A stretch of DNA of 64,000 nt from Calycina herbarum (taxonomy: Eukaryota; Ascomycota; Leotiomycetes; Helotiales; Pezizellaceae), in contig LLEY01000250.1 in NCBI GenBank assembly GCA_001414485.1, positions 1 through 64,000 on the forward strand, read 5' to 3'. The notes below the pieces were generated by a model. It worked only from the letters and a program-made list of their open reading frames with translations. It did not search any database and was not told the origin of the DNA. Below are positions 1 through 11,800 of the stretch, one piece after another (position 1 is the first letter of the stretch; each line of letters begins with the position of its first letter). The translations under genes were made by a program, and so were the position numbers.

Positions 1-2073
1 CTAAAAGAAAGCTAGTAGGTTTGTTGGAAACCATGGAAATGAGCTAATAAGGATAACGTGGTTTATCACTAAGCTGCGCATATGACCAAGTCGCGCACTT
101 TTCCCTACATTCAAATAGATATATAATGAAAAAAAACTTCACAAACAGCGAGAACAAATTTTTTGAAATTAAGCAACGAAAACCACATCTAGCAGCCCTC
201 CTTTTGGTCAGTTGAGAAGCCTGAGCCTGTGTACATTGCCCAGTGTAACATAGGCATCATGGTGACACCGTGGCCTCAAGCGGCAGCATAGCCCAACGAC
301 ATCCGCGAGCATGCTACACACCTCAGCGACTACCTTAGGAAAGCACTTGCCCATATCGAGTCCAATAGAGACTAGCCGGTGCTAAAGCCCTCAATTAGAA
401 CCATGATCGCGTCCATGAGCGTCTTCATTGCCAAATTCCAAAGTACCCTAGACGTCAGAACTATTATATAAGCTATTACGACCATCTAAAATAACCTCGA
501 AACCACGGCAGAAACGGTACAATCTATAGCGACAAGGGTTTAACAAAACACAGTTACATACTAACAAGCCGTCATACTTAGCTAGGAGACTAACCAAGCT
601 GTGAAAGAAGCCGCTGAATCGAGAAGAACAACCACCGCACTTATATAAGAGACAAACGACATAGCGAAAGCAATAAATGACATTGCGAAGGCTATCTAGA
701 CTACACCATCCCCTAAGGCTTTATATACGTCGGTATTAAGTAGTAATACCGTCCTACTAAATAAGCTAATTACAATTTCTATATAAACATCTTCATTTAT
801 CCAAGTACAACGTGAGATTATTATAAAGATTACAGACCTATCCACTATTGAAAGTCTCCGTGTAAAAAACCCTAGAAACCTACAGAGCTACGTTGATTAA
901 GCGATTGAACAGAGTAAAAACTAATATATTAAACAGATACATGTCACATCAGCTAACTAATTGAAGAGCGGAGACCTTAGTATTAAAACATTAAACAAAA
1001 ACGAAGCAGACGTACTAAAGCAATTCGCAAACGACTGGATCAATCGAATTGGGAGAGGTACAAACATACAACTACCTATATACGGGGTTCTTATATACGG
1101 GATTAGAACAAGCACGCTAGACATAGAGAAGTTCGATGAGATCAAAGCAGAGCTACTATATAACAACCGACTATTTATTCTAAACGCGGACATTAAATAT
1201 ATTAGATGGCTATCCAGAGCTATATATACGAAGACAGCTTCAACTATCATAGTTGAGTTTACTAGCCTAGAAGACGCGAACAAGATTATTGATGAAGGCC
1301 TTATTTAGTAAGGCGAGGTGTTTTAATACGAGAGATATAATAGGCAATGCCGACTAAAGCAATGCTATAAATGCCAAAGATATAGCCACATCGGAACCTA
1401 GTGTAAAGCGAACACAGCATGTGGCTATTGCGCAGAGGCGTACAACTCGAAAGATTGCTCGACAAAGGTCGACAAGACGGTGGCTAGGAAATGCGCCATA
1501 TATAAAGGAGCATATGAGGCGTGGAATAACCGATGCCCAGTTAGGAAAGTCAAACTAGCGAAGGTAAAGGCGGTATATGATACTCGACAACCATATTATT
1601 TTGTCCTAACTATAAGACAAAAACAGACAAACGAAAGCTTTACTTTTAGCACAGCAATAGTAGAGCTAAACAGAAGTTAGAGAGGACGACCAAGCTCTAC
1701 TGCCGCCAGCATAATACCTACGGTATATTTTCCTACCCCCGGTAGGCAGAGTACTAGAAGCAAGTCACCGACGAAGGGCAGAGCACCGAAAAGAATTAAT
1801 ATAGAGAGCACACCAGATAGCACACAGGACGAAAATGAGGATATCGTCATAGGAGAGAGTAGTCAGAGGTTAAGAAGACTACACGTGCTCTTAAGACAAG
1901 CGCTGGAATCGATTACAACGAACTTAATACTTAGCTCCTAGTTTAATATAAAGGAGTTATAAGTTATAACAAAAGCAGCCTGAAAATACTACAGTATAAC
2001 GTTATGAAATTAAAGAACGTAGTAATAGCCTTACTATTACGAGACCTGAAGATTCAAGAATACGATATCCTAG
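1..2073 (+). mobile_element. Left part of a RIP-damaged Tad-like LINE
   Basis: This is the 5' portion of a non-LTR retrotransposon that resumes at 8814 after the inserted gypsy element. It holds ORF1 and the first codons of ORF2; near 2004-2073 the frame reads like the start of an AP-endonuclease domain (…NVVIALLLRDLKIQEYDIL). Read through the stops, the frame continues after the insertion. Most stops are TAG/TAA where CAG/CAA is expected, as RIP produces. The 5' end is not seen and may lie outside the window. Tad-like assignment is by gene order and motifs. Confidence 0.8.
259..1960 (+). pseudogene. LINE ORF1 (gag-like, CCHC zinc knuckles), broken
   Basis: A nucleic-acid-binding ORF1 protein that would coat the LINE RNA. 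From an ATG at 259 one frame can be followed through many TAG/TAA stops. The best preserved stretch is 961-1308 (about 115 codons). It is followed at about 1363-1470 by zinc knuckles: CYKCQRYSHIGT-stop-C (C-x2-C-x4-H-x4-C) and a second cysteine cluster starting CGYC. The order, a conserved middle domain then knuckles, is that of Tad-type ORF1. It cannot encode a full protein. The 3' limit is approximate. Confidence 0.7.
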
Positions 2074-2520
2074 TGTCACGAATCACGTTATGCGTGGTAA
2101 GTAGTCCAGACGGCGCTCTGACAGGACAAGGCACGATATCCAGGAAATGGAAGGTAGCACAAGAGGGAATCAGTAATGCGAAGGCATTTAGGTATTCTAG
2201 GATCTCACTGTTGGATAACTGTTGGAGGTTACGTGATGGATCCCGTTGGATCCCTTGGGGGATCCAAAGGGATCCAGGGATCCAGGCTTGTATGGGGATC
2301 CAGGTGGCACGAAGGGTTCTATATATACTGGCACGTCTGCCATCTAGATAGGAGCTTTGTGCTCAACTTTAGTTATCAATCTTATCATCTTGTTTGACAT
2401 CTTTGATACAAGTAACGAGTTCACTTCCAAGTGAACAACCCGGCGCATTCATACTTCTTACCTGCATACTAACCTTCGAGACTTAGTCATCTTTGTTTAG
2501 TTCGTTTGAGTTTCGTTACA
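2074..2520 (+). repeat. 5' LTR of the gypsy element
   Basis: 447 bp, the same length as the 3' copy, with four differences that I can find by eye. It starts TGTCACGAATCACG and ends GTTTCGTTACA. At about 2238-2303 it contains six GGATCC palindromes in close spacing. An LTR carries the promoter and polyadenylation signals, but I could not assign them by eye. Confidence 0.93.
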
Positions 2521-2554
2521 CTTTGAGCACCGCATTAGAAGTAAGATCGCTACC

Positions 2555-3560
2555 ATGTCGGCAACCTCTTCTACTCCGAGAACCGCCCTACTAAGGCCAG
2601 CTGCGGACCCCCTAGTTGCACTAGTTGCACCAGTCACTACTCTTCGAGAGGAAGTGAAACTTCCTCTTCCAAAGCTGTTCGATGGCTCGCCCGAGAAGCT
2701 AGCTGAATTCTTGATGAAAGCTTCCCTCTACTTGAGTTTTTATCATGCCTAGTTTCTAAGTGAAACTGACCAGGTTATATGGTTGTCTACCCGTCTTGAA
2801 GGGGCAGCCTATAACTGGTTAGAACCGCACCTGGAGGATTACTGGATGAACAAGACAGCTAATGGAAAAGTCTCTCTTCAGATGTCTAAGAAAACGAGGG
2901 ATTTGTTCAGGAATGTTCGAGGATTTAGGGAAGGAATTAACCAGGCTTTCAAGGATGTTGATATAAAGAAAAAAGCAGTTAGAGCTTTGTATGCACTTAA
3001 GCAGAAGGGGTCAGCCGCCAAGTACACCTTACAATTTTAACAGTACTCTATACGAATGGGATAGAACGATGAAGTATTACGTGAACAATTTTATCGTAGA
3101 CTTAAGGACAACGTGAAGGATGAAATCGTATGAGAGGATTTTCCGGACATATTGAATGAATTGACGAATAATGTAATTAGGATCGACAACCGTATCTATA
3201 AAAGAAATCTGGAGAAGAAAGGAAGTTATAGTCATCGACATAGAAAGGGTAGACGAAAAGATTGTAGAGATCCTATAGAAATCGATACTACTCGGAAATC
3301 ATAGGTTCTAGGAAAGGAATCTAAGAAAGAAAACTCCCAGAAGGGAGGATTGTCCTAGAAAGAGCGAAATCGTCGACGCGAGCAGAACTTGTGTTACAAC
3401 TATGGTCTTCCTGGCCATAGAGCAAATGAGTGCAGTAAGAAGAAAGACTCTAAAGGGAAACAAGCTAATGCTACTGTCTAAAAAGAAGTAGCTTTGCTGG
3501 AAAAAATCAAACTCACAGACGAAGAACTCGAGGCTAGAGGTTATAGCACGCAAATTGAAA
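2555..3560 (+). pseudogene. gypsy gag, broken
   Basis: Capsid-like gene starting at ATG 2555. The first open stretch (2555-2752) and the second (about 2759-3040) share a frame and are separated by a TAG. More stops follow. At about 3391-3432 the zinc knuckle reads CYNYGLPGHRANEC. The second cysteine of the expected CCHC motif is a tyrosine, explained by a TGT-to-TAT transition, which is RIP-like on the opposite strand. The region between gag and protease (3635-3868) keeps a short acidic, serine-rich open frame of unknown role. Confidence 0.75.
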
Positions 3561-4379
3561 CAGACGCTGCAGATACAACGGCGGGCGCTGTATACTTGTA
3601 GCTAAACGAAGGAATTGAGTTATAAGTTAGTAAGGTGCAAGACACTGATGATAATAAGGATCTATTGCTTGAAGAATATTACGACACACGGTTGGAAATG
3701 GATTACGAATTGCCCCTTCAGGTGGAATACGAATCGTCACCATCGACAAGTTCGTCAGAGTCGTCGGAATTAATATCCGACTTATCAGAAGTGGATCCAG
3801 GAATACATAAGCCTAAACAAGGCGAGACATGGGCATTTATTAGAACTTTTAAAAGAGGGAATAGATGAGTATGTATAGAAAACCAGAAACCTGATTTCTA
3901 GAGCCTACATTCTACTTAAGGAATTAACCCCACTATTTTAACTACCTACAAAATAGTTCAGAATGAAAGGGATAGAATAACTTTGGTAAGCCTCGTTACT
4001 AGAAGGGAAACCATTGAATTTAAAGAACCTAGACTAGAACAACTAGTATCCAGCGAACTATCTAGTACGCCTAGGATAGGAGACATTTAGATGGTCGTAG
4101 ATCTATAGGAAGAAACCAGCGAATGGCAATAGTAGGGTCCTAACGACTTTATAGGACGCTCTAAACCCAGTTTTTTAGGTACGCTACCTGATGACAGGGA
4201 AGCTATACTAGAAATGGGAAGCTAGTATACTGTGGTTGCTTTAGTCGAAAAAGTCGGAGTAATATTTTAGGAATTACGAAGTAAGAAGTTATTTAGTATA
4301 ATCTTCTAGGAGATAAACGAATATAACATAGACTAAGAAACGGAGTTAGTATAGAGAGAGCTCTACTAACCGACAATTA

Positions 4380-7300
4380 GAGAATTAAACACTACCTCTA
4401 GAGAAAATCAACTTATAGTAACAGCGAAGATAAGAGGAAAGGAACTCCGAGTCTTGATTAATTCAGGAGCAACGAGCAATTTTCTTTCCCTAGCAGCTTA
4501 GAAGAAGCTGAACATCCTGATTAAAGGTATGAAGCTATACCGCCTAGGAGTGGTTAACGGAACAGACGTTGCATACTAGGATGGAATTATTGATCAGTAA
4601 ACTATTCTAACAAGTATCACTATCAAAGGACACCGCTTAGACATACAATTCGATATTGTTGAAATAGGAAGTAAGGAAGCGATACTAGGTATACTATGGA
4701 TTAGGGAACATAATCCGGACATTGATTAGAAGGCTTAAACAATGACCTTCAGTCAATATAATTGCGTAGGTTTGTAATTGTAACTACAAGGCTGGAACGA
4801 GGTTAGCGCCACCTCTTCTAAGACGCTAGAACACCTAGCCTAGGGTCCTCTACAGGTTAGCAGGACAGCTGATAACGAAATACCTGTGTAGTACAGAGAA
4901 TTTGAGGCTTTGTTCGAAAACCTGGAAGACTTGCGAGCCTTGCTGAAACATCGCCTATAGGATTATAAGATTAAATTGAAAGAGGGTTATCACCTCTCGA
5001 AGCAGAAGCTTCGGTTGTATAACTGGAAAAGCCTATAGAGAATAGAAAGTTATATAAAGGAAGGCATTAAGAAGGGACATATTAGAAAATCTAAGTTGCT
5101 AATTACCTTAAACATACTTATCGTTAAAAAGAAAGACAATCTAGACGGAAGAGTATATGTTGATTACTAAGAAGTAAATTACGCCACGGTTAAGGACGCT
5201 TATCTACTGCTACCTAGCTAATACTTATAGGATAAGTTAGGTAAGGTAGTACGATTTACGAAATTGGATCAACGAAACGTCTATAGACTTATATAAATAA
5301 AAGTCGGGGATGAATAGAAGACAGTATTTACCTTACCATCGGGCTTTTATAAATACATAGTCATGCCTTTTAGACTTTGTAACACACCGGCTATATGTTA
5401 GAGATAAAACAATAACATTTTAGGAGATCTTCTAAGGGTAATAGTAATTTATTACTTAGATGACATCCTAATCTTCTTAGAAAAAGAAGAGGAACATAAG
5501 GGATACGTTAAAGAAGTTTTACAACGACTTATAAAAGTAAACTCTCGGTTAAAACTCTCGAAATACGAGTTCAGAGTAACTCGGACCCTTTTCCTAGGAT
5601 GGGTATTTAGCCTAGGAAAAATAGAGATAGATCTAGTAAAAATCTAGGACGTCTTAAACTAGAAGTCACCAGAAAATGTAAAAGACGTACAGTCCTTCCT
5701 TAGATTTATAAACTTTTGCCGTCTGTTTATTCGAGACTATGTAAAGATTGCTAAACCAATGTCAGGACTAGTTAAGAAAGCTGTTAGATTCATATAGAAT
5801 AAACAGGCGGAGGATGCTTTTCAGAAAATTAAAGCAAAGTTTATAGAAAAACCTATTCTACACGATTTCGATATAGATAAACCTAGCATAATCGAAACAG
5901 ACGCTTCGGACACAGCAGTAGGTGCGGTTCACCTATAGCCAAATAATAAAGGAAAACTTATACCTATTACATATTATTCTAAGACATTTGACCTAGTATA
6001 ATAAAACTATAGCATTTTCGACAAAGAATTGCTTACTATAGTATTAGCTTTAGAATACTAGAGAATTTATTTGTAGCTAGTAAAACACCTAGTTACAGTT
6101 TTATTCAACCACGAGAACCTTAGGACATTTACGACTACTAAGGAACTTACGACAAGGCGATTAGCTAGATAGTTAGAGATATTAGGAGGATTCGACATCG
6201 TTATCCGATATATAAAGGGAACGTCGAATGCTCGAGCTGATGCTCTCAGCCGAAAACCCGGATATGAGAGAAATAAAGAGTATAAAAAGATTACAATCTT
6301 GAAAACTCTTGAGAATAGAGACTTAGTACCTACGGTGCACGAGATAGTAGCGACAAACGACATATAGATGGATAAAATTCAGAACATATACGAAGGTTAC
6401 AATTAGTACGTGAAAGGGAAACTATAGGTTCCCAGTTTATACGTAAAAGAATTTATATAAGAATACTATGCTGCGCCCGCTCACGGTTACCAAGGAATTC
6501 GAAGAACCCTCTAGAGGATAAGACAACACTACTATATTGATCGGTTATCTGCAATAGTCAAGGAAGTGATAGCGGAATATAATACCTGTACTAGGAACAA
6601 GGCTTCCCGCCATGCTCCTTATAGACAGATAAATACTACTCTAATACCACAGATACCTTAGAAATCAATATCTATAGATTTTATCGTCAAATTACCGAAA
6701 TCTAAAGATCCGATAACAGAAGTTGAATATAACGCAATCCTGGTTATCATAGAACGACTTACAAAGTATATGATTCTCATAGCATATATGGAGTTAAGTA
6801 CAGCTGAGGAATTGGCATTCGCATTCCTTAGGGAAGTAGTCTCAAGACATGGACTACCGGAAGAAATACTCTCGGATAGAGATAAGCTCTTCACCTCGAA
6901 ATTCTAGATCGCTCTTACAGAACAATTAGGTGTAAAAAGAAAGCTTTCTACAGCTTTCCACCCTTAAATAAATAGAGGAAACGAACGGATGAATCAAGTA
7001 GTTGAAACATACCTTCGTTGTTATGTGAACTACCAGTAAGACAACTGGGTAGAACTGCTGCCCTTAGCACAGTTCGCTTACAACAGTTCAGTAACGGAAA
7101 CAACACTTGTTACGCCATTCTACGCCAATTTTGGGTATGAATTGTTAGCGTATCGAGAACCGCTGTCCACGACCATCGATAACCAACTTGCTCGTATTCA
7201 AGTCTCGAAAATCAAAAGTCTACATAAGGAACTTGTAGAGGACTTGCAGTTTGTAGCTGAAAGAAATACGCACTACTACAATAAACGACGTAGTCAGGAG

Positions 7301-7655
7301 CCAACGCTAAAAGAGGGGGATAAAGTCTACTTAGTACGGAAAAACATTGATACGAAAAGACCAAGTAATAAACTAGATTATAAAAAACTTAGACTATTTA
7401 AAATCAAACGTGTCAAGGGACCTTTAAATTATGAATTGGCATTACCAAAGACAATGAACATCCACCTAGTATTCTATATATCCTTACTCGAACCAGCACC
7501 ACCGGGAGCACCACCAGCTCTACTCACAGAAATTCAACCGGTAAACCTAAACGCCGAATACGAAGTCGAGAGGATTCTTGACTGTAAACTTGTTAGAGGA
7601 CAAGTTAAGTATTTGATCAAGTGGTTGGATTACCCACACTCGGAAAACACTTAGG
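4380..7655 (+). pseudogene. gypsy pol (protease, RT, RNase H, integrase, chromodomain), broken
   Basis: A polyprotein frame followed through many stops. The protease active site at about 4451-4483 reads LINSGATSNF, with Asn for the catalytic Asp (GAT to AAT). The reverse-transcriptase catalytic box at about 5448-5478 reads YYLDDILIF, so YxDD is kept. RNase H lies at about 5885-6250 (IETDASDTAVGAV… ALSRK). The integrase zinc domain and core lie at about 6470-7140. The last 170 codons (7142-7654) are open and end in a chromodomain (EYEVERILDC…YLIKWLDYP), the mark of chromoviruses, which can direct insertion to heterochromatin. Damage is uneven: the 3' end is much less mutated than the middle. 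Confidence 0.88.
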
Positions 7656-7670
7656 AACTAAAAAGCAACC

Positions 7671-8276
7671 TTAACCGTTGCCTGGCGGAACTTCAGGAGT
7701 TCCACCAACAAAACCCAAGTTTACCCACATCTCGTGGTCTGAAGGAAAGGCTTCGAGGAAGGCTGGGTCGAGACCCATCTCGGATTGGGAACCGACAGGA
7801 ATAGGCGGGGCCGCCAGGCGGGCAACCTCCGCCTCTCGCTGTTCTTTTTCCTTTCTCTCTTTCTCCTCTTTCTCTTTCTTTTCTGCCTCCTCGGCAGCGT
7901 CGAGTTCGTCAAGAAAACGAAGACCTCGACGGGACATTTCACGCCGCCTTTCTTTTAGAAAGGCCTTCTGCTTTCGCAACCGCAGAATCCTCGCCATCGC
8001 CTCCTCCTCCTCTCTCTCCAGCTTCTCCTCTTGTTTTTCGATGGAGGCCCAGTCGCTGGCGCGGGGAACGTTCTTCTCCCAAGCATCATCGGTGCCGTCG
8101 CATTTTAGCTTCGACCGAACGCATTCGGAACATCGAGAAGATTGGGAGGAATCCATGAAACATCTGCGCTTTTGAGAAGCGCAGCGAGAGCATGGTGATA
8201 TTTCGTTATGAACCATTTCAATACTTTTTGCAAGAAGCATACGTTCTTCTTTCTTCTTCCGTGCGAGGTGGGACAT
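7671..8276 (-). CDS. Antisense ORF of the gypsy element with paired Cys motifs and coiled coil
   Basis: A 201-codon intact frame lying antisense between the pol stop and the 3' LTR. Residues about 29-60 hold two matching cysteine blocks, CSRCASQKRRC and CSECVRSKLKC, each C-x2-C-x6-C, like the two halves of a fungal Zn2Cys6 cluster with a short linker. Residues about 80-155 are a highly charged Glu/Lys/Arg helix, likely coiled coil. The stretch is GC-rich with no RIP-type stops, while gag-pol of the same element is riddled with them. A DNA-binding or regulatory role is my inference. Expression is not shown by sequence. Confidence 0.65.
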   Translation of the reverse strand: MSHLARKKKEERMLLAKSIEMVHNEISPCSRCASQKRRCFMDSSQSSRCSECVRSKLKCDGTDDAWEKNVPRASDWASIEKQEEKLEREEEEAMARILRLRKQKAFLKERRREMSRRGLRFLDELDAAEEAEKKEKEEKERKEKEQREAEVARLAAPPIPVGSQSEMGLDPAFLEAFPSDHEMWVNLGFVGGTPEVPPGNG

Positions 8277-8352
8277 AATGGAAAGGAAAGGATGCCGCTG
8301 GCACCTTGACCGAGTTCCTTAGCTTGTACTTAAGCGTGAGGACACGCTAGGC

Positions 8353-8366
8353 TAAGAAGGGGATAG
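8353..8366 (+). promoter_or_regulatory. Polypurine tract of the gypsy element
   Basis: TAAGAAGGGGATAG directly precedes the 3' LTR (first base 8367). A purine run at this place primes plus-strand DNA synthesis in LTR retrotransposons. The same motif stands before the 3' LTR of the second gypsy copy (about 52207-52221). Confidence 0.75.
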
Positions 8367-8813
8367 TGTCACGAATCACGTTATGCGTGGTAAGTAGTCC
8401 AGACGGCGCTCTGACAGGACAAGGCACGATATCCAGGAAATGGAAGGTAGCACAAGAGGGAATCAGTAATGCGAAGGCATTTAGGTATTCTAGGATCTCA
8501 CTGTTGGATAACTGTTGGAGGTCACGTGATGGATCCCGTTGGATCCCTTGGGGGATCCAAAGGGATCCAGGGATCCAGGCTTGTATAGGGATCCAGGTGG
8601 CACGAAGGGTTCTATATATACTGGCACGTCTGCCATCTAGATAGGAGCTTTGTGCTCAACTTTAGTTATCAATCTTATCATCTTGTTTAACATCTTTGAT
8701 ACAAGTAACGAGTTCACTTCCAAGTGAACAACCCGGCGCATTCATACTTCTTACCTGCATACCAACCTTCGAGACTTAGTCATCTTTGTTTAGTTCGTTT
8801 GAGTTTCGTTACA
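8367..8813 (+). repeat. 3' LTR of the gypsy element
   Basis: 447 bp, differing from the 5' LTR at four sites (C/T, G/A, G/A, C/T), each a CpA-to-TpA type change on one strand or the other. It carries the same six GGATCC palindromes. It is followed by the target duplication CCTAG at 8814-8818. Confidence 0.93.
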
Positions 8814-8818
8814 CCTAG

Positions 8819-11800
8819 CTCTCTAAGAGCTGTAGAGGAACCCCTTTTCTCCGACTACTTATAACCTAATCCTATACATCTTTCAACTATGCTTCCCTAG
8901 AGATAGCAGAGAAGCGCTAGCAAGGGTATACTTCTTTATTAACAAGAAGATTAGCTTATATAAATAGATATTCACAGAATATACCCGAGACCTAATTACA
9001 CTAGAAATTACTATAACGAATAAATCTATAGATAAAACAACAAAGATTATAATATATAATATATACAATCCCCTAAGAAGAATAGAACATAGGATAAGCT
9101 GCCTACTATAACTTTAAGTAGTACTATTAATATACTAAGGCGAAGAACAGGTTATTCTAGGAGATTTTAACCTATATTACGAACTCTAGGGCGGACCAGT
9201 AATACGAGAAAGAGACCTAGAATCCGACGATCTAATCGACATCATCGACGAATTTCAGCTTAGTAGTATCCTACTAGCAAATATAATTACTTATAACGAT
9301 AAAAACGCATAAACTTGTATTAACCTCTATTATAGTATATAAGATCTCGTAGACAAAGTTATTACTTATATAATAGACGAGAGGATAGATTATAACTCCG
9401 ACTATCTTCTAATTACAACTTATCTAGACCTTAGAATAATAAACCGACTATAGAGAGAGATACGAGACTAGTCTAACACCGATAAGAAAGAGCTCTGGAA
9501 AAGACTATCAAAAGAGCTACCTATACAACGTTCCCCTAAAACCTAGACCGCGTTAGACAGATATATAGATAAAGTAATAACTGCTATATAATCAGCTATT
9601 AATCACGCTACACCCCTGAAAAAGTAGTCCCTAAGAGCGAGAGCTGGTTAGACGATAGAATATAAAGAGATACAAGCATAAGTTAGAAGGTTAAAACGTT
9701 AGAACAGCCGATTATACACGGAGGAGAGCTAGGAGGCCTACTGAATAGCCCGTAACTAAAAGGGAAGAGTAATACGTAGATCTCTATATCAAGGATTTAG
9801 AAAGTAGATAGAAAGCGCTATAGAAAGCCTAGAGAGCATATAGAAACTAGCAAAGTAGGCTAGAAATCGAAGCGAGATAAGAGCAGCAGTAACAACCCTA
9901 ACACTTAAAGATCCTATAACGTACGTTAAGTGTAAAGAAGCATAAGAAAAAGCACAACTTCTTAAGACAACCTTCTTCCTAGCCCTACTAGAACCTGATT
10001 TATAGGATATAAACGAGACTATATACTAAGATCATATTCTATTCCTAGATATTACAGAGAAAGAGGTACTTCAGATAATCACTGCAACGCCTCTAATGAA
10101 AGCCGCAGGACCAGATAGCATAATAAACCGAATCCTTTACATCACTGCTACCTAAATAGCCCCACACCTTACAAGGATATTTAACTAGAGTCTTCGCCTA
10201 GAATACTACCTAATACATTTCCAGCAGTCTATAACGATTGTCCTCCGTAAGCCTAGCAAAGACGACTACACTATACCTAAGGCATATCGACCAATTACAT
10301 TGATAAATACAATAGGCAAGATCATAGACGCTATTATTACGAAGAGAATCAGTTACGTAACAGAGGTATACCAACTACTTCTAAGCACTCACATAGGAGG
10401 ACAGAAGAGGAGATCAACAGAGCACGCTGTCTATACTATTATCGAAAAGATTTATACAGCTTAGAATTCACCTAAGCTATATGTAGCAAGCCTTCTCCTA
10501 CTCGACGTCTCAGGGGCTTTTGATAACGTTTCACATACGAGGCTGCTTTATAACCTACGTAAGCGTAGAATAGACGAGAGAACAGTTAGATAGATAGCCA
10601 GCTTCTTAACAGACCGGAACACAACCATAACCTTTAACGCATTTAAATCAGACACCTACTAAATAACAACGAGCATCCCTTAAGTATCACCACTCTCGCC
10701 GATACTATACCTATACTACAATGCCGATCTAATCGACATCTGTAATTAAGAAAACAATACCCTTATAATAAGATATATCGATAATATCGCAATCTTACAG
10801 TAGAGAAGCTTAATAGAAGAGACATGTAAAAGCCTGGAAAGGATAATAGAATAGGCTATAATATAGGTAAAGAGACATGTATTAGTGTTCGCCCTAAGCA
10901 AATTCCAACTCACTTACTATATAAGAAAGCGGTAAGTACTAAACATAGACATAGACTGTAAAATATAAGTAGACTAGATAGAAGTCTACCCTTAACCAAG
11001 TTGTAGATACCTAGGCATTATACTCGACATAGTATTAAACTGGAAATAATATATCTAAGATATCGGAATAAAAGTATCGAATTCTATCGGTACGTTAGCT
11101 AGTCTAGCCGGCTCTATATAAGGAATAGGAATTACCGAACTTAGAAGGATCTATCAGGCAGTAGTTATCCCGTAGATGATATACGGCTGTTCTATATAGT
11201 CAGTCGTATAGGAACGTAGAGAAGGTTATACTATAGAAACAATTAATTCTCTTAAAAGACTTTAAGTAAAAGCGGCTAGAACAATAGAAGGGGCGTACAA
11301 AGCAACATCAGGTCCAGCCCTCGACGTAGAGCTCTATCTCCTCCCTATAGAACAGTAGATCTAGAAGACTAGCACCGAGATAATTAGAAGAATCCTTGCT
11401 ATAGATAAGATACCAGCCCTAGAAGGGTTCCGTTCTGACAATTCAAATCAAAGGAGCTAGGTACTATACAAAAGTCTACTAAGACACATTTATAGACGTT
11501 TATACCTACGTTAAGGTATATTAATCATAGAGTAAGAGACAATCCCACTATATATTATACTACCGTAGTAGCGAGGACTAAGTATATCTATTACACTAGA
11601 CGTAGAAATAGCAAAGATATAATATAAGAACTTCTTAAAGCATCTCTTAAATAGTATCTTTATCTATACCGATGGAAGCGGCATAGATAATCATATAGAG
11701 GCTACTATAATATCACCCCTGACTAGATATACAAGGATGGCGTATATGGGAAATAGCGAAACGTCAACGGTATACGCTATAGAACTTCAAGGAATTAAGC

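Larger units (their letters stand above)
2074..8813 (+). mobile_element. Full-length Ty3/gypsy LTR retrotransposon (chromodomain type), RIP-damaged
   Basis: A 6740-bp element bounded by two 447-bp LTRs (2074-2520 and 8367-8813) that begin TGTCACG and end TTACA. It is flanked on both sides by CCTAG (2069-2073 and 8814-8818), a 5-bp target duplication. Internal order is gag, protease, reverse transcriptase, RNase H, integrase and C-terminal chromodomain, then an antisense reading frame. Gag-pol is interrupted by many TAG/TAA codons, so the element is not autonomous. It interrupts the endonuclease domain of the surrounding LINE and is therefore the younger insertion. Confidence 0.93.

Noticed and set aside
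7678..8175. Plus-strand Ser/Arg-rich open frame over the antisense ORF
   Set aside because: It mirrors the minus-strand frame; the paired cysteine blocks and the coiled coil are on the minus strand.
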